The notes under the pieces were generated by a model. The model saw only the letters and a program-made list of their open reading frames with translations. It was not told where the DNA came from and ran no database searches. Both the position numbers and the translations under genes were made by a program. DNA of 64,000 nt from the NCBI GenBank assembly GCA_946479745.1, contig CAMLGZ010000010.1, positions 43,862-107,861 on the forward strand, read 5' to 3'. Of this stretch, positions 50,512-58,532 are shown one piece after another. The stretch's first letter is position 1. Each line of letters opens with the position of its first letter. This stretch comes from an uncultured Pseudoxanthomonas sp. GTDB taxonomy: Bacteria > Pseudomonadota > Gammaproteobacteria > Xanthomonadales > Xanthomonadaceae.

Positions 50512-52401
50512 ATGGCGCAGGATTACAGCAAGAAGGAAGTACTGGACATCATCGAACGGGAAGCGCAGGAAAGGAACATCCCGCGCGACGATTTCATGCG
50601 GTTCGCCTATATAGAGACCGGAGGTACGTTCGACGAACAGGTCTCGCGTGGGACACATGGGGCCAAGGGGTTATTCCAGTTCGTTCCGGACACGGCGGAT
50701 CAATATGGCATCCGCGGCCGTGAATTGGATGCCGTGGTCAACACCGATGCGGCAGCCCGCTTGTACCTGGATAATCGAAACGCATTGGTCAATCGACATG
50801 CGAACGATGGTCGCCCCTACTTGTCAGGCAAGCCCGAACCCGATGGTTTGGATATGTACCTGGCGCACCAGCAGGGCGCGGCGGGTTATAGATCCGTACA
50901 GACTGCCATCGCTACAGGCGAGTTCGGCCGTCAAGATACGCGCAGCAAGATTCTCAACAACGTCAGTTCCCGCGATTTCGAAGCGGTGACGGGCCAGAAA
51001 TACGCCGATTTCAGAACCATGTCGGATCGCGACATGGCGACGACGTTCACGCAGTACTGGGATACGAAGTTCGATCGGGTACGCATTCCGGAAAAGGGGA
51101 TAGAGCCGACGACCGATGCGCGCCAGAGCACTCCGGTTCAGAGCACACCGACGCAGACCACGCCTACGCAGACTGCCCCGGCAACAGGAATCGCGCTGAC
51201 CGCCGCCCACGACCTGAGCGTGAAATACGATCATGTGAAGTACGCCATGAGCGGAAAATACCCGGGCGTCGACGGCAAGCACCCGGATCAGGGCTATGTG
51301 GATTGCTCGGGCTGGGTGACGACCATGCAGAATGCGACGATGGCCGAGATAAACGCGAAGGCCGGTCGTGTGGTGTTCGACAAAGGAGAGCTGTTCAAAC
51401 CCGGTACCGACGGCGCAGCGATGATCGTCGATAAAGCGCAAGCGCGCTCTGGGGTGATGATCGAAGGCAAGGCGGTCACCCGCGACGTGCTGAAGGAAGG
51501 CATGATCATCGGCGAGGACAACGGCCCCACCAAGTGGGACGGTGGCCGCTACAAAGGCATCGATCACATCACCATGGTGGTGAAGGATCCCAAGAGCGGC
51601 GAGCTGATGATCAGCCAGTCGCGCGGTGGCGAAGGCGTGGAATTGAGTTCGCTGGACAGGTACCTGGAGCGAAAGCAGGCCAATGGAGTAAAGCTCTACG
51701 CAACGGACCCGCTGGCCGAGGCGCGGACGCTGCTGCAGGACAAGCAGCAAACGCAACACCAGACACAGACGCAAGGACAAACGAAGCCGCAACCGCAGCA
51801 AGCCGACGGTGCGGTGAAGCACGACGAAAAGAACGACGAAATCCGCAAACTGCAAGACACCTTGAACAGCTACGGCTATCGCGACAAGGAAGGCCGTCCG
51901 CTGAAGGAAGACGGCAGTTTCGGCGACCGTACCAAGGAATCCTTGCAGGCTTACCAGCAAGCCCATGGCTTGAAGGCCGATGGCTTGGTCGGACCCCAGA
52001 CTCTGGAAGCGTTGAAGAAATCCCGGGAAGCGCCGCTGCTTTCCGATACGCGCCATCCGGACAATGCGCTGTTCCAACAGACGGTCAAGGGCATGGAACA
52101 ACTCGGCCCGCAGGCGTTCAAGAGCCGACAGGATCTGGAGAACGCAGCGGCGGCCGGCGTGTTCGAAGCCAAGGCCAGCGGCCTGACCCGGATCGACCAT
52201 GTGCTGCCCAACACCAACGGCAGCGGCGTATTCCTGGTGCAAGGCGAACCCGGTGATCCGGCCAACCGCCGTGTCTATATGGACAAGGCACAGGCCACCG
52301 CCGAGCCGATCGAAAAAAGCACGGCGCAAGTGCAGCAGGAAACGCAGAATCAGCCGCAAGCACAGCAGGAAAGCGAGCAGCGGCGCACGATGGGCATCTG
52401 A
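50512..52401 (+). CDS. X-T4SS effector 2: dual peptidoglycan hydrolase (SLT + NlpC/P60-like) with XVIPCD
   Basis: 629 residues. Domain order: an SLT/lytic transglycosylase domain (about 20-150, Glu35 in FAYIETGGTF, GAKGLFQFVPDTADQYG); a Thr/Gln/Pro linker (about 205-225); an NlpC/P60-like Cys-His domain (about 230-400, YVDCSGWVTT with Cys265 and GIDHITMVVKD with His352); a PG_binding_1 domain (about 440-500); and an XVIPCD (about 508-629, PLLSDTRHPDNALFQQTV, GLTRIDHVL). The last 190 residues closely match effector 1. It should cut both glycan and peptide parts of target peptidoglycan. AAGGAGAG precedes the ATG; a terminator follows. Confidence 0.92.
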   Translation: MAQDYSKKEVLDIIEREAQERNIPRDDFMRFAYIETGGTFDEQVSRGTHGAKGLFQFVPDTADQYGIRGRELDAVVNTDAAARLYLDNRNALVNRHANDGRPYLSGKPEPDGLDMYLAHQQGAAGYRSVQTAIATGEFGRQDTRSKILNNVSSRDFEAVTGQKYADFRTMSDRDMATTFTQYWDTKFDRVRIPEKGIEPTTDARQSTPVQSTPTQTTPTQTAPATGIALTAAHDLSVKYDHVKYAMSGKYPGVDGKHPDQGYVDCSGWVTTMQNATMAEINAKAGRVVFDKGELFKPGTDGAAMIVDKAQARSGVMIEGKAVTRDVLKEGMIIGEDNGPTKWDGGRYKGIDHITMVVKDPKSGELMISQSRGGEGVELSSLDRYLERKQANGVKLYATDPLAEARTLLQDKQQTQHQTQTQGQTKPQPQQADGAVKHDEKNDEIRKLQDTLNSYGYRDKEGRPLKEDGSFGDRTKESLQAYQQAHGLKADGLVGPQTLEALKKSREAPLLSDTRHPDNALFQQTVKGMEQLGPQAFKSRQDLENAAAAGVFEAKASGLTRIDHVLPNTNGSGVFLVQGEPGDPANRRVYMDKAQATAEPIEKSTAQVQQETQNQPQAQQESEQRRTMGI

Positions 52402-52423
52402 TCGCCATTCCATCCCACCACAG

Positions 52424-52450
52424 AAGCCCCGCACTCGCGGGGCTTTTTTA
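52424..52450 (+). terminator. Rho-independent terminator after effector 2
   Basis: A 9-base-pair stem AAGCCCCGC/GCGGGGCTT with a 4-base loop and a T run (TTTTTTTA), 22 bases after the stop. It ends the transcription unit of effector 2. Confidence 0.9.
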
Positions 52451-52625
52451 TTGCAAGGTTCTGGTTGACTTCGCAAGCAGCTGCTTTAGATGTGAGCCCA
52501 GTAACATGAGTGTGAGCGAAGCCGCTGATTGGCTACAGCCGGGCTTACGGGTTGGAAGCAAATGTGAGTTGAACGTCGCCCGCTGATGGCCTAAATTGAA
52601 CTCGACTAATCGGCAGGATGCCATT

Positions 52626-53414
52626 ATGGAAAGATGTTCTGGAGCAACTCGTTCCGTGCTGACCAGGCCGTTGTTGTACTTTGGGCTGGCAGGACGTCGG
52701 TTCTTGCTATCTCTATCCGGTTTTGGCTCAGCGCTTCTTGCTGCAGCGATTATGTTTGCTCCCCAGGGTTTGGCAGCGGCTGAGTACGAATTCTCGTATG
52801 GACCTAGTGGCGTGACTCTCGAGGGAAACGGGTGGCCCGGCCGCCATTCATTTTTAGATGTGTATTGCGTTGATTTTCCCGATCCGGGATTTGTTACTCG
52901 TCTAGACGAAGGTCTGCTAAACGGGAACGCAATTTCCTATTTTCGAGCCACCTACAAGGGCCCGATACTAGCTTTCATCGTCACCTCTACCGTGCCGAAA
53001 GGACGTTCGGAAGCCCAGGATTTTGCGGCGCTGCTGGACAACGAACACCGCGCAGCACGTACCGTCAACACGGATCCTCCAGGCAATAGATATAGGATGG
53101 AAACAGGGAAGTCCGCCTGGGGTCCAGTGATACGCCTGCAGCTTACCGATATCGCGGAAAACACTCCTGCCGGACCTTTTCCTTTGTCCAGAGGTTTTTA
53201 CTCTGGTGGGCGCGAAGGGCAACGTTTGCACTCGGCGCATAGAATTTTCGTAAAAGGATCCAATCGGTTCGAGGTTGCGGTGCTTGGGGATGTGGAAGCA
53301 TCCGACACCACTGAAGCGGAAATCGCATTGGAGAATCGGCTGGGAAAGCTTGCGGATAAGCTGGTTGCCTCCCTGCAGCAGTGCAAGGCCGACAATAGTG
53401 CCGCTTCTCAATAA
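52626..53414 (+). CDS. Secreted protein of unknown function, candidate immunity factor
   Basis: 262 residues. A hydrophobic N-terminal segment (about 20-52, SGFGSALLAAAIMFAPQGLAAA) serves as signal peptide or anchor. The mature part has YEFSYGPSGVTLEGNGWPGRHSFLDVYCVDFPDPGF, SRGFYSGGREGQRLHSAHRIFVKGSNRFEVAVLGDVEASD and a single C-terminal Cys near KLVASLQQCKA. No family recognised. It lies between the effector 2 terminator and the lipoprotein in front of the lipase effector. The ATG at 52626 was preferred over an in-frame TTG at 52596. Confidence 0.6.
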   Translation: MERCSGATRSVLTRPLLYFGLAGRRFLLSLSGFGSALLAAAIMFAPQGLAAAEYEFSYGPSGVTLEGNGWPGRHSFLDVYCVDFPDPGFVTRLDEGLLNGNAISYFRATYKGPILAFIVTSTVPKGRSEAQDFAALLDNEHRAARTVNTDPPGNRYRMETGKSAWGPVIRLQLTDIAENTPAGPFPLSRGFYSGGREGQRLHSAHRIFVKGSNRFEVAVLGDVEASDTTEAEIALENRLGKLADKLVASLQQCKADNSAASQ

Positions 53415-53462
53415 TGCGGGATGAAGCAGGTTCGTCTTAGGATGCGGGTGCAGGACGCAAAG

Positions 53463-54074
53463 ATGAGAATATTTTCCAGTGAGCAGCAGCTTGCATCGAT
53501 CGTTCTGCTGCTTTGCTTGTTATCAACAGGATGCCAATCGGCCATGTCTTCATCTACCAACACGACGCCGCCATCCGGGCACGGGCCCTATACGGGTACC
53601 GTGGCCGATTGGCCGCTATGGTTTATTGCCCATAATTTCGGGGTGCAGTGTTTCGATACTCAAAGCTGTGAGATTTTGTATCGAGGCTTCCCTCATGGAT
53701 CGGACGAGCCCAGGCCTTCCGTTGAATCTTATGGAATACCTTTGGAGAAGCTGCTCACGGCAGGCCGTGGTCCCATCCCCAACTTCCCACCACCAGCCGT
53801 CGTTACTTGGAAATCCAAGGACGGCACGCCTCTTAGGGCCGAAATCGATATTGGAGAGATATTCAAGGACAAACTTATTCGCCACAACGTGGCACGTGTG
53901 GATATTTCAGAAACCAGCTATGTCCCCACCCCGGAAATCATCCTTGAGGTCAATGATAGAACCATCAACATTTACATGCGGGCGATGATTTTCTTGAAGG
54001 AACCAAGGTTTGCCGATAGGCCACACAGCGACTATCGCGATGATTTGATCAAAGTGTTTAGCCGCACCTATTGA
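53463..54074 (+). CDS. Lipoprotein, probable immunity protein of the lipase effector
   Basis: 203 residues. The signal ends LLLCLLSTGC (lipobox, Cys24); a Ser/Thr/Pro linker precedes a domain with DWPLWFIAHNFGVQCFDTQSCEILYRGFPHGSDEP, NFPPPAVVTWKSKDGTPLRAEIDIGEIFKDKLIRHNV and PEIILEVNDRTINIYMRAMIFLKEPR. This resembles the lipoprotein immunity proteins found next to Tle-type phospholipases in other secretion systems (DUF3304-like; family name held loosely). The stop is 17 bases before the lipase effector start. The ATG at 53463 is preferred (AGGA seven bases upstream); an in-frame ATG at 53421 is possible. Confidence 0.72.
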   Translation: MRIFSSEQQLASIVLLLCLLSTGCQSAMSSSTNTTPPSGHGPYTGTVADWPLWFIAHNFGVQCFDTQSCEILYRGFPHGSDEPRPSVESYGIPLEKLLTAGRGPIPNFPPPAVVTWKSKDGTPLRAEIDIGEIFKDKLIRHNVARVDISETSYVPTPEIILEVNDRTINIYMRAMIFLKEPRFADRPHSDYRDDLIKVFSRTY

Positions 54075-54091
54075 GCTAAGGAGTACTAGGG

Positions 54092-55543
54092 ATGGGTACG
54101 ATAGACAACAAGCCTGATGGAGTCGACGCTCCACTTGCGAATGAAAGTGATCTTAATAGTTACCGGCAGGCTGAAGAATTAATCGGAAAGATGCAGGTGC
54201 CGGTGCTGCAGAAGGCTGCCAATCCGCATGAGCGACTTTATGTTGCTGCGTTGGACGGCACTGGAAACAGTATGTCGAACGACGCACCAGAGAACTGGAG
54301 CGTGGTTGCAAAGATCCACAAGCAGATCGAGCTATCCGGGTCGCCTAACATCGCCACGGGTTACGTTGAAGGTACTTTTACTCAAGACAACCCGGTAACG
54401 CGCAATATCGATGGCTTTTCAGGATTTACCTTTGAGAGGCGCGTGGAAACTGCATATATGCAGTTCTGTGAGCAAGCCAAAAAGTGGATAGATGAAGACC
54501 CCCAGGCACAAATCCGTGTGGCGGGCATCGGTTTCAGTCGGGGTGCGGAGGAGGTTGCGGCGCTTGCTCGCATGATTGAGGAGCGTGGTATCCAGGATCC
54601 GCGAGGCGCCAGAGTTGTACGGGATGGCGAGGATCTGGTTACGCAGGTCAAGTACAGCAATCCTCCTTTGGTGGCGCCGGGCAAAACAATTCAGGCCGTG
54701 CTGCTCTATGACCCGGTGGCGACTGGGGTGAAAGAGCACGACCGACGCTTGCCGCCTTCGGTGGTATCGGTGCTGCAGATCACGGCCGAGAACGAGGCCC
54801 GGGATCCGTTCAAGTCCACCAATCATATTCCGGCGGGTTGGAGCGATGGCATGACGTCGCTCAACTTGACCGTTGCCGGGTGCCATAGCGATATCGGCGA
54901 TACTTACCGGCACAATGGTCTGGGCGTCCGCAGTTTCAACCTGGGCGTGGACTATTTGAATGCGTTAAGCGACAAGCCATTCTTGCAGAAGCGGGCGGTG
55001 CCGGACGATCCTGCCATGAGCGTGATTCATCGGTCGGAGCAGCACATGGGTGGGCTGTACACCACTTTCGGTTACCGCGACGGCGTTCGCGACCGCCACA
55101 ATGAGCTGGGTCCTTCCGTGCTCTGCCAGCGGGGCGAGATCCGGGACTGCGCCACGCGCCAGCCGATCAATTCCGAGTTGGAGGAGCAACTGGAATTTCG
55201 TGCCGTGCCGATAGCGCCGACGCCGAAGCTTCCGCAGGACATTGAGTCCTGGATTCCCGTAGACCACCCGCAACAGCGGCCCGCGGCTCAGGTCCAATCG
55301 AAGCCCCGCCCGCTCGACGCCAGCATCGACCAACTCTACGCAGCAACTCTGCATGTTGATAACGCAGTCACGCTGAAAGAATCGCAAGCGGCGACCAACC
55401 AGTTTCTTGATTCAGCCGCAGGCCAATCCTGGCAGCAGGAAGTCAAAGCCTACGAACAGGCGCAACAGGTCGAGGCGCAACCGCTGTTGGCGCAGCAAGT
55501 GCCGGAGGCACCTGCACAGAAGCCGCATTCCATGCGGATGTGA
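54092..55543 (+). CDS. DUF2235 (Tle1-like) lipase effector
   Basis: 483 residues. The DUF2235 alpha/beta-hydrolase begins LYVAALDGTGNSMSNDAPENW; the nucleophile elbow is GIGFSRGAEE (Ser149), with Asp207 in LLYDPVATG and His265 in AGCHSDIGD completing a triad. Such enzymes (Tle1 family) hydrolyse membrane phospholipids of target cells. The C-terminal 110 residues are Pro/Gln-rich with SIDQLYAATLHVDNAVTLKESQAAT, and do not show the LLSDPRHPD and GLTRIDHV motifs of XVIPCD, so the secretion signal is unclear. Preceded by its probable immunity lipoprotein, followed by a coiled-coil membrane protein. AAGGAGTACTAGGG precedes the start. Confidence 0.88.
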   Translation: MGTIDNKPDGVDAPLANESDLNSYRQAEELIGKMQVPVLQKAANPHERLYVAALDGTGNSMSNDAPENWSVVAKIHKQIELSGSPNIATGYVEGTFTQDNPVTRNIDGFSGFTFERRVETAYMQFCEQAKKWIDEDPQAQIRVAGIGFSRGAEEVAALARMIEERGIQDPRGARVVRDGEDLVTQVKYSNPPLVAPGKTIQAVLLYDPVATGVKEHDRRLPPSVVSVLQITAENEARDPFKSTNHIPAGWSDGMTSLNLTVAGCHSDIGDTYRHNGLGVRSFNLGVDYLNALSDKPFLQKRAVPDDPAMSVIHRSEQHMGGLYTTFGYRDGVRDRHNELGPSVLCQRGEIRDCATRQPINSELEEQLEFRAVPIAPTPKLPQDIESWIPVDHPQQRPAAQVQSKPRPLDASIDQLYAATLHVDNAVTLKESQAATNQFLDSAAGQSWQQEVKAYEQAQQVEAQPLLAQQVPEAPAQKPHSMRM

Positions 55544-55572
55544 CGTATTAGAAGAGCGCAAGGGACAGACGA

Positions 55573-56151
55573 ATGGATTCGAACCTCGACGAAGTCAAGC
55601 AGTTGCTGGTCAAGTTGGCGGCCATCGCCAATCAGCTGGACGCAAGAAACGCCGCAGCGGTACAGCGGATCGAGAGCAGTGCGAGCGCGTTGGACCAAGG
55701 CAGGCAACGATTCAATGTTGATGTCGAGCAATTCGTGGGTCAGGCGGTACGATTGGTCGGCGAGCAAGCACACGATGTCGTCGTGCAGGGCACTGGTCAG
55801 GCGGTGCATCAGTTCAACGCGGAGCTGCAGCAAAGCGCCGCCAGCGCAAAATCGTCGGCAGAAATGATGCGGGAGCAACACAGGGTTTTGGCGCGAACCC
55901 AGAGCCTGCTCGTCTGGAAGGGCCTGATAGCCCTGACTATAGGTTCGCTGCTTGCAGCCGGGGGCAGTAGTTACCTCGTCTGGAAGAACATGCGAGAGTT
56001 GGAGCGAGCGGAATTTGGCGCCGACATTCTGCACGCAACCCAATCAGGCAGTCTGACCCGGTGCGGAAAAGACAACGCGCTTTGCGTGAAGGTAGGTAAG
56101 ACTCCCAAGCGGGCCGGAACGCAAGGCGAGTACCTGATACTTGAAGACTAG
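55573..56151 (+). CDS. Coiled-coil single-pass membrane protein next to the lipase effector
   Basis: 192 residues. The N-terminal 115 residues are helical and coiled-coil-like (VKQLLVKLAAIANQLDARNAAAVQRIESSASALDQGRQRF); a membrane helix follows (VWKGLIALTIGSLLAAGGSSYLVW, about 118-140); the C-terminal part has two Cys (RCGKDNALCVKVG) and ends in EYLILED. The pattern resembles proteins labelled as plasmid relaxation/mobilisation (MobB-like) near conjugation genes, but that link is weak. It begins 29 bases after the lipase effector and may help its delivery or be part of immunity. Confidence 0.6.
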   Translation: MDSNLDEVKQLLVKLAAIANQLDARNAAAVQRIESSASALDQGRQRFNVDVEQFVGQAVRLVGEQAHDVVVQGTGQAVHQFNAELQQSAASAKSSAEMMREQHRVLARTQSLLVWKGLIALTIGSLLAAGGSSYLVWKNMRELERAEFGADILHATQSGSLTRCGKDNALCVKVGKTPKRAGTQGEYLILED

Positions 56152-56328
56152 ACACAGGTTAGTGACGGCGGCACCCAGGTTGTAATGGAGCGCACAGCCA
56201 TGGCCATCCTTGAAACCGGTTTGCCGGACGCATCGAAATTGAAAATGCAGGATCTTCAAAGCAAGAGGCCGAACTGGAGCCTTGTCCTGGGATAGTCTTT
56301 CCGCTTCGGTGGTTAAAAAGGCATCCGT

Positions 56329-57240
56329 ATGCTTACTCGCGACACTTCTGCCTTCCTGGAGTTTGGGCATCAGAGCGCCCCCGATTTCGGCCCGGCCACC
56401 GCGCGTGCGGCCTTCCTGGTGGCGCCGGACGGGTTTGCGCGGGCCGATCAATCGGCGCGCGACAACCTGTACATGGCGCAGGCAGCTGCTTTCGATGCGG
56501 GCGCGGCGCAGGCGCAACACCGGGAGCTGCAGCGCGCACTGGCGTCGGAGTTGCCGGTGCTGTGCTTCAGCGGCGATCCGGCCACGCCCGACGCCCTGTT
56601 TCCCAATAATGTCTTCGCCACCGCACCGGGCCGGTTGGTGGTGGGGCGCATGCGCCACGAAATACGTCAGCGCGAAGCCGCGCGCCACGATATCCGCGGC
56701 TTCTTTACCGATCTGCTGGGCTACGAGGAAATCGACCTGTCGGTGCAACCGCATCCATGCGAACTCACCGGCGCGCTGGTTATCGACCGCGCGCGGGGCC
56801 TTGGCTTCTGCGGACTGTCCGAACGCTGCGACGAGGAAGGCGCCGCACTGCTGCACGAAGCCTTTGGCCTGCGCGCCACCTTGATGTTCGATCTGGCGCC
56901 CGGCGAATACCACGCCAACGTGGTGCTGGCGGTGCTGGCCGGCCGTGCGGCCCTGGTTTGCGCGGGCGGATTCGCCGATGCCGCCGTGCCCGAAGCCATA
57001 GCCGGGCTGTATGCGCCCCACGGTATTTTCCTGTCGCCGGCCGAACACGCCGCCTTCGCAGGTAATGCCATAGCGTTGTCCAAGGCGTCGGTCTGGATGA
57101 GCGCAGGCGCGGAGGCATCCCTGACACCGGGTACCCGCAGCCGTTTGCGGGAAGCCGGTTTTGCCCCGCGCGCCGTGCCGTTGGAGGCCATCGAGGCTGC
57201 CGGGGGCTCGCTCCGCTGCTGCGTGGCCGAGGTTTTCTGA
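56329..57240 (+). CDS. Arginine deiminase-fold hydrolase (amidinotransferase / CtlX-like)
   Basis: 303 residues of the guanidine-modifying fold: LFPNNVFATAPGRLVVGRM, DLSVQPHPCELTGALVIDRARGLGFCGLSERCDEEG, DLAPGEYHANVVLAVLAGRAALV with the catalytic His, and the C-terminal GGSLRCCVAEVF with the nucleophile Cys (Cys297 or Cys298). The family comprises amidinotransferases, deiminases and citrulline/ureido hydrolases; the short form with these motifs resembles CtlX-type proteins found beside arginine or citrulline catabolism genes, but substrate is not certain. It is the first gene after the effector island and has chromosomal codon use again. Confidence 0.8.
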   Translation: MLTRDTSAFLEFGHQSAPDFGPATARAAFLVAPDGFARADQSARDNLYMAQAAAFDAGAAQAQHRELQRALASELPVLCFSGDPATPDALFPNNVFATAPGRLVVGRMRHEIRQREAARHDIRGFFTDLLGYEEIDLSVQPHPCELTGALVIDRARGLGFCGLSERCDEEGAALLHEAFGLRATLMFDLAPGEYHANVVLAVLAGRAALVCAGGFADAAVPEAIAGLYAPHGIFLSPAEHAAFAGNAIALSKASVWMSAGAEASLTPGTRSRLREAGFAPRAVPLEAIEAAGGSLRCCVAEVF

Positions 57241-57389
57241 GCAGCCAGGAACCTGAACGCGCCGAATCGGGCTGTGGATAAATTCAGATCGAATTCACCG
57301 CCCGGCGCCAGAATCCATTTCCTAATCAACCACTAGGCCGCGTCGGCTCCCGTTCATTCAGGGAAGCCGAAAACCGTTACGATTCCGTT

Positions 57390-57788
57390 ATGAGATTCTT
57401 GTCCCGCTTTCTGCTGTCCGCCTGCGCATTGCTCGCCCTATCCGGTGTGGCGGCAGGCGCGTGGGCTCAATCGGGGCAGCAAGAGCCGCCGCCGCGTCCT
57501 GAGCCGCCGCCGCGCCAAAACATGATGCCGCCGGAGCGCAATCCCGCTTCGTTGTCTGATTCGGTGCGCCGCGCGCAACGCGAGACCGGCGGCCAGATTC
57601 TGGGCGCCGAACGGGTGCAGTACGACGGCCGCGAGATCAACCGGGTCAAGGTCATGGACGATCGTGGCCGCGTCCGCTTCATGGACGACGATCCGCAGCG
57701 CCGAGGCAATGCTCGTGATCGCGACCGTGGCTTTCCGCGCGAGGATGCGCCGCCGCGTGCACGCGGCGACAACCCCCGCCGACCGTAA
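57390..57788 (+). CDS. Small secreted PepSY-like protein upstream of phoPQ
   Basis: 132 residues. A signal peptide (FLLSACALLALSGVAAGAWAQ) is followed by a Pro-rich segment (QQEPPPRPEPPPRQNMMPP), a PepSY-like middle part (SDSVRRAQRETGGQILGAERVQYDGREINRVKVMDDRGRVRFM), and a strongly charged Arg/Asp tail. PepSY domains occur in regulators of peptidases and in periplasmic modulators of sensors. Its place 57 bases before phoP and periplasmic location suggest it modulates PhoQ; that is inference. Confidence 0.7.
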   Translation: MRFLSRFLLSACALLALSGVAAGAWAQSGQQEPPPRPEPPPRQNMMPPERNPASLSDSVRRAQRETGGQILGAERVQYDGREINRVKVMDDRGRVRFMDDDPQRRGNARDRDRGFPREDAPPRARGDNPRRP

Positions 57789-57845
57789 GATGTTCCCTAC
57801 CCGGGGGCCTGCTGGCCGCCAGTTCTAGTAGTCACAGGAGTGTCC

Positions 57846-58532
57846 ATGCGTATTTTGCTGGTCGAAGATGAAGCCCCCCTCCGCGAAACCCTTGCTGCGC
57901 GCCTCAAACGCGAAGGCTTTGCCGTGGATGCGGCGCAAGATGGCGAGGAAGGCCTGTACATGGGCCGCGAAGTGCCGTTCGATGTGGGTATCATCGATCT
58001 GGGCCTGCCCAAGATGTCCGGCATGGAGCTGATCAAGGCATTGCGCGACGAGGGCAAGAAATTCCCCGTGCTGATCCTGACCGCGCGTTCCAGCTGGCAG
58101 GACAAAGTGGAAGGCCTCAAGCAGGGCGCCGACGACTATCTGGTCAAGCCCTTCCATGTGGAAGAGCTGCTGGCACGCGTCAACGCGCTGCTGCGCCGCG
58201 CCGCCGGCTGGAGCAAGCCCACTCTGGAATGCGGCCCGGTCGCGCTGGATCTGGCCGCGCAGACGGTCAGCGTCAACGGTGGCAACATCGACCTGACCAG
58301 CTACGAATACAAGGTGCTGGAATATCTGATGATGCACGCGGGCGAGCTGGTGTCCAAGGCCGATCTGACCGAGCACATCTACCAGCAGGACTTCGACCGC
58401 GACTCCAACGTGCTGGAGGTCTTCATCGGCCGCCTGCGCAAGAAACTGGATCCGGAAGGCGAACTGAAGCCGATCGAGACCGTACGCGGCCGCGGCTACC
58501 GCTTCGCCATCCCGCGCAACCACGAGGGCTGA
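57846..58532 (+). CDS. phoP: OmpR/PhoP family response regulator
   Basis: 228 residues. The receiver domain (1-115) has the phospho-acceptor Asp51 in VGIIDLGLPKMSG, the acidic pocket EDEAP, and Lys in YLVKPF; the winged-helix output domain (about 128-225) has LTSYEYKVLEYLMMHAGELVSKADLTEHIY and the SNVLEVFIGRLRKKL recognition helix. It resembles PhoP of gammaproteobacteria and xanthomonads, which respond to low Mg2+ or antimicrobial peptides. ATG 57846 was chosen because AGGAG lies at the right distance; GTG 57840 is too close. The stop overlaps the sensor start in TGATG. Confidence 0.9.
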   Translation: MRILLVEDEAPLRETLAARLKREGFAVDAAQDGEEGLYMGREVPFDVGIIDLGLPKMSGMELIKALRDEGKKFPVLILTARSSWQDKVEGLKQGADDYLVKPFHVEELLARVNALLRRAAGWSKPTLECGPVALDLAAQTVSVNGGNIDLTSYEYKVLEYLMMHAGELVSKADLTEHIYQQDFDRDSNVLEVFIGRLRKKLDPEGELKPIETVRGRGYRFAIPRNHEG

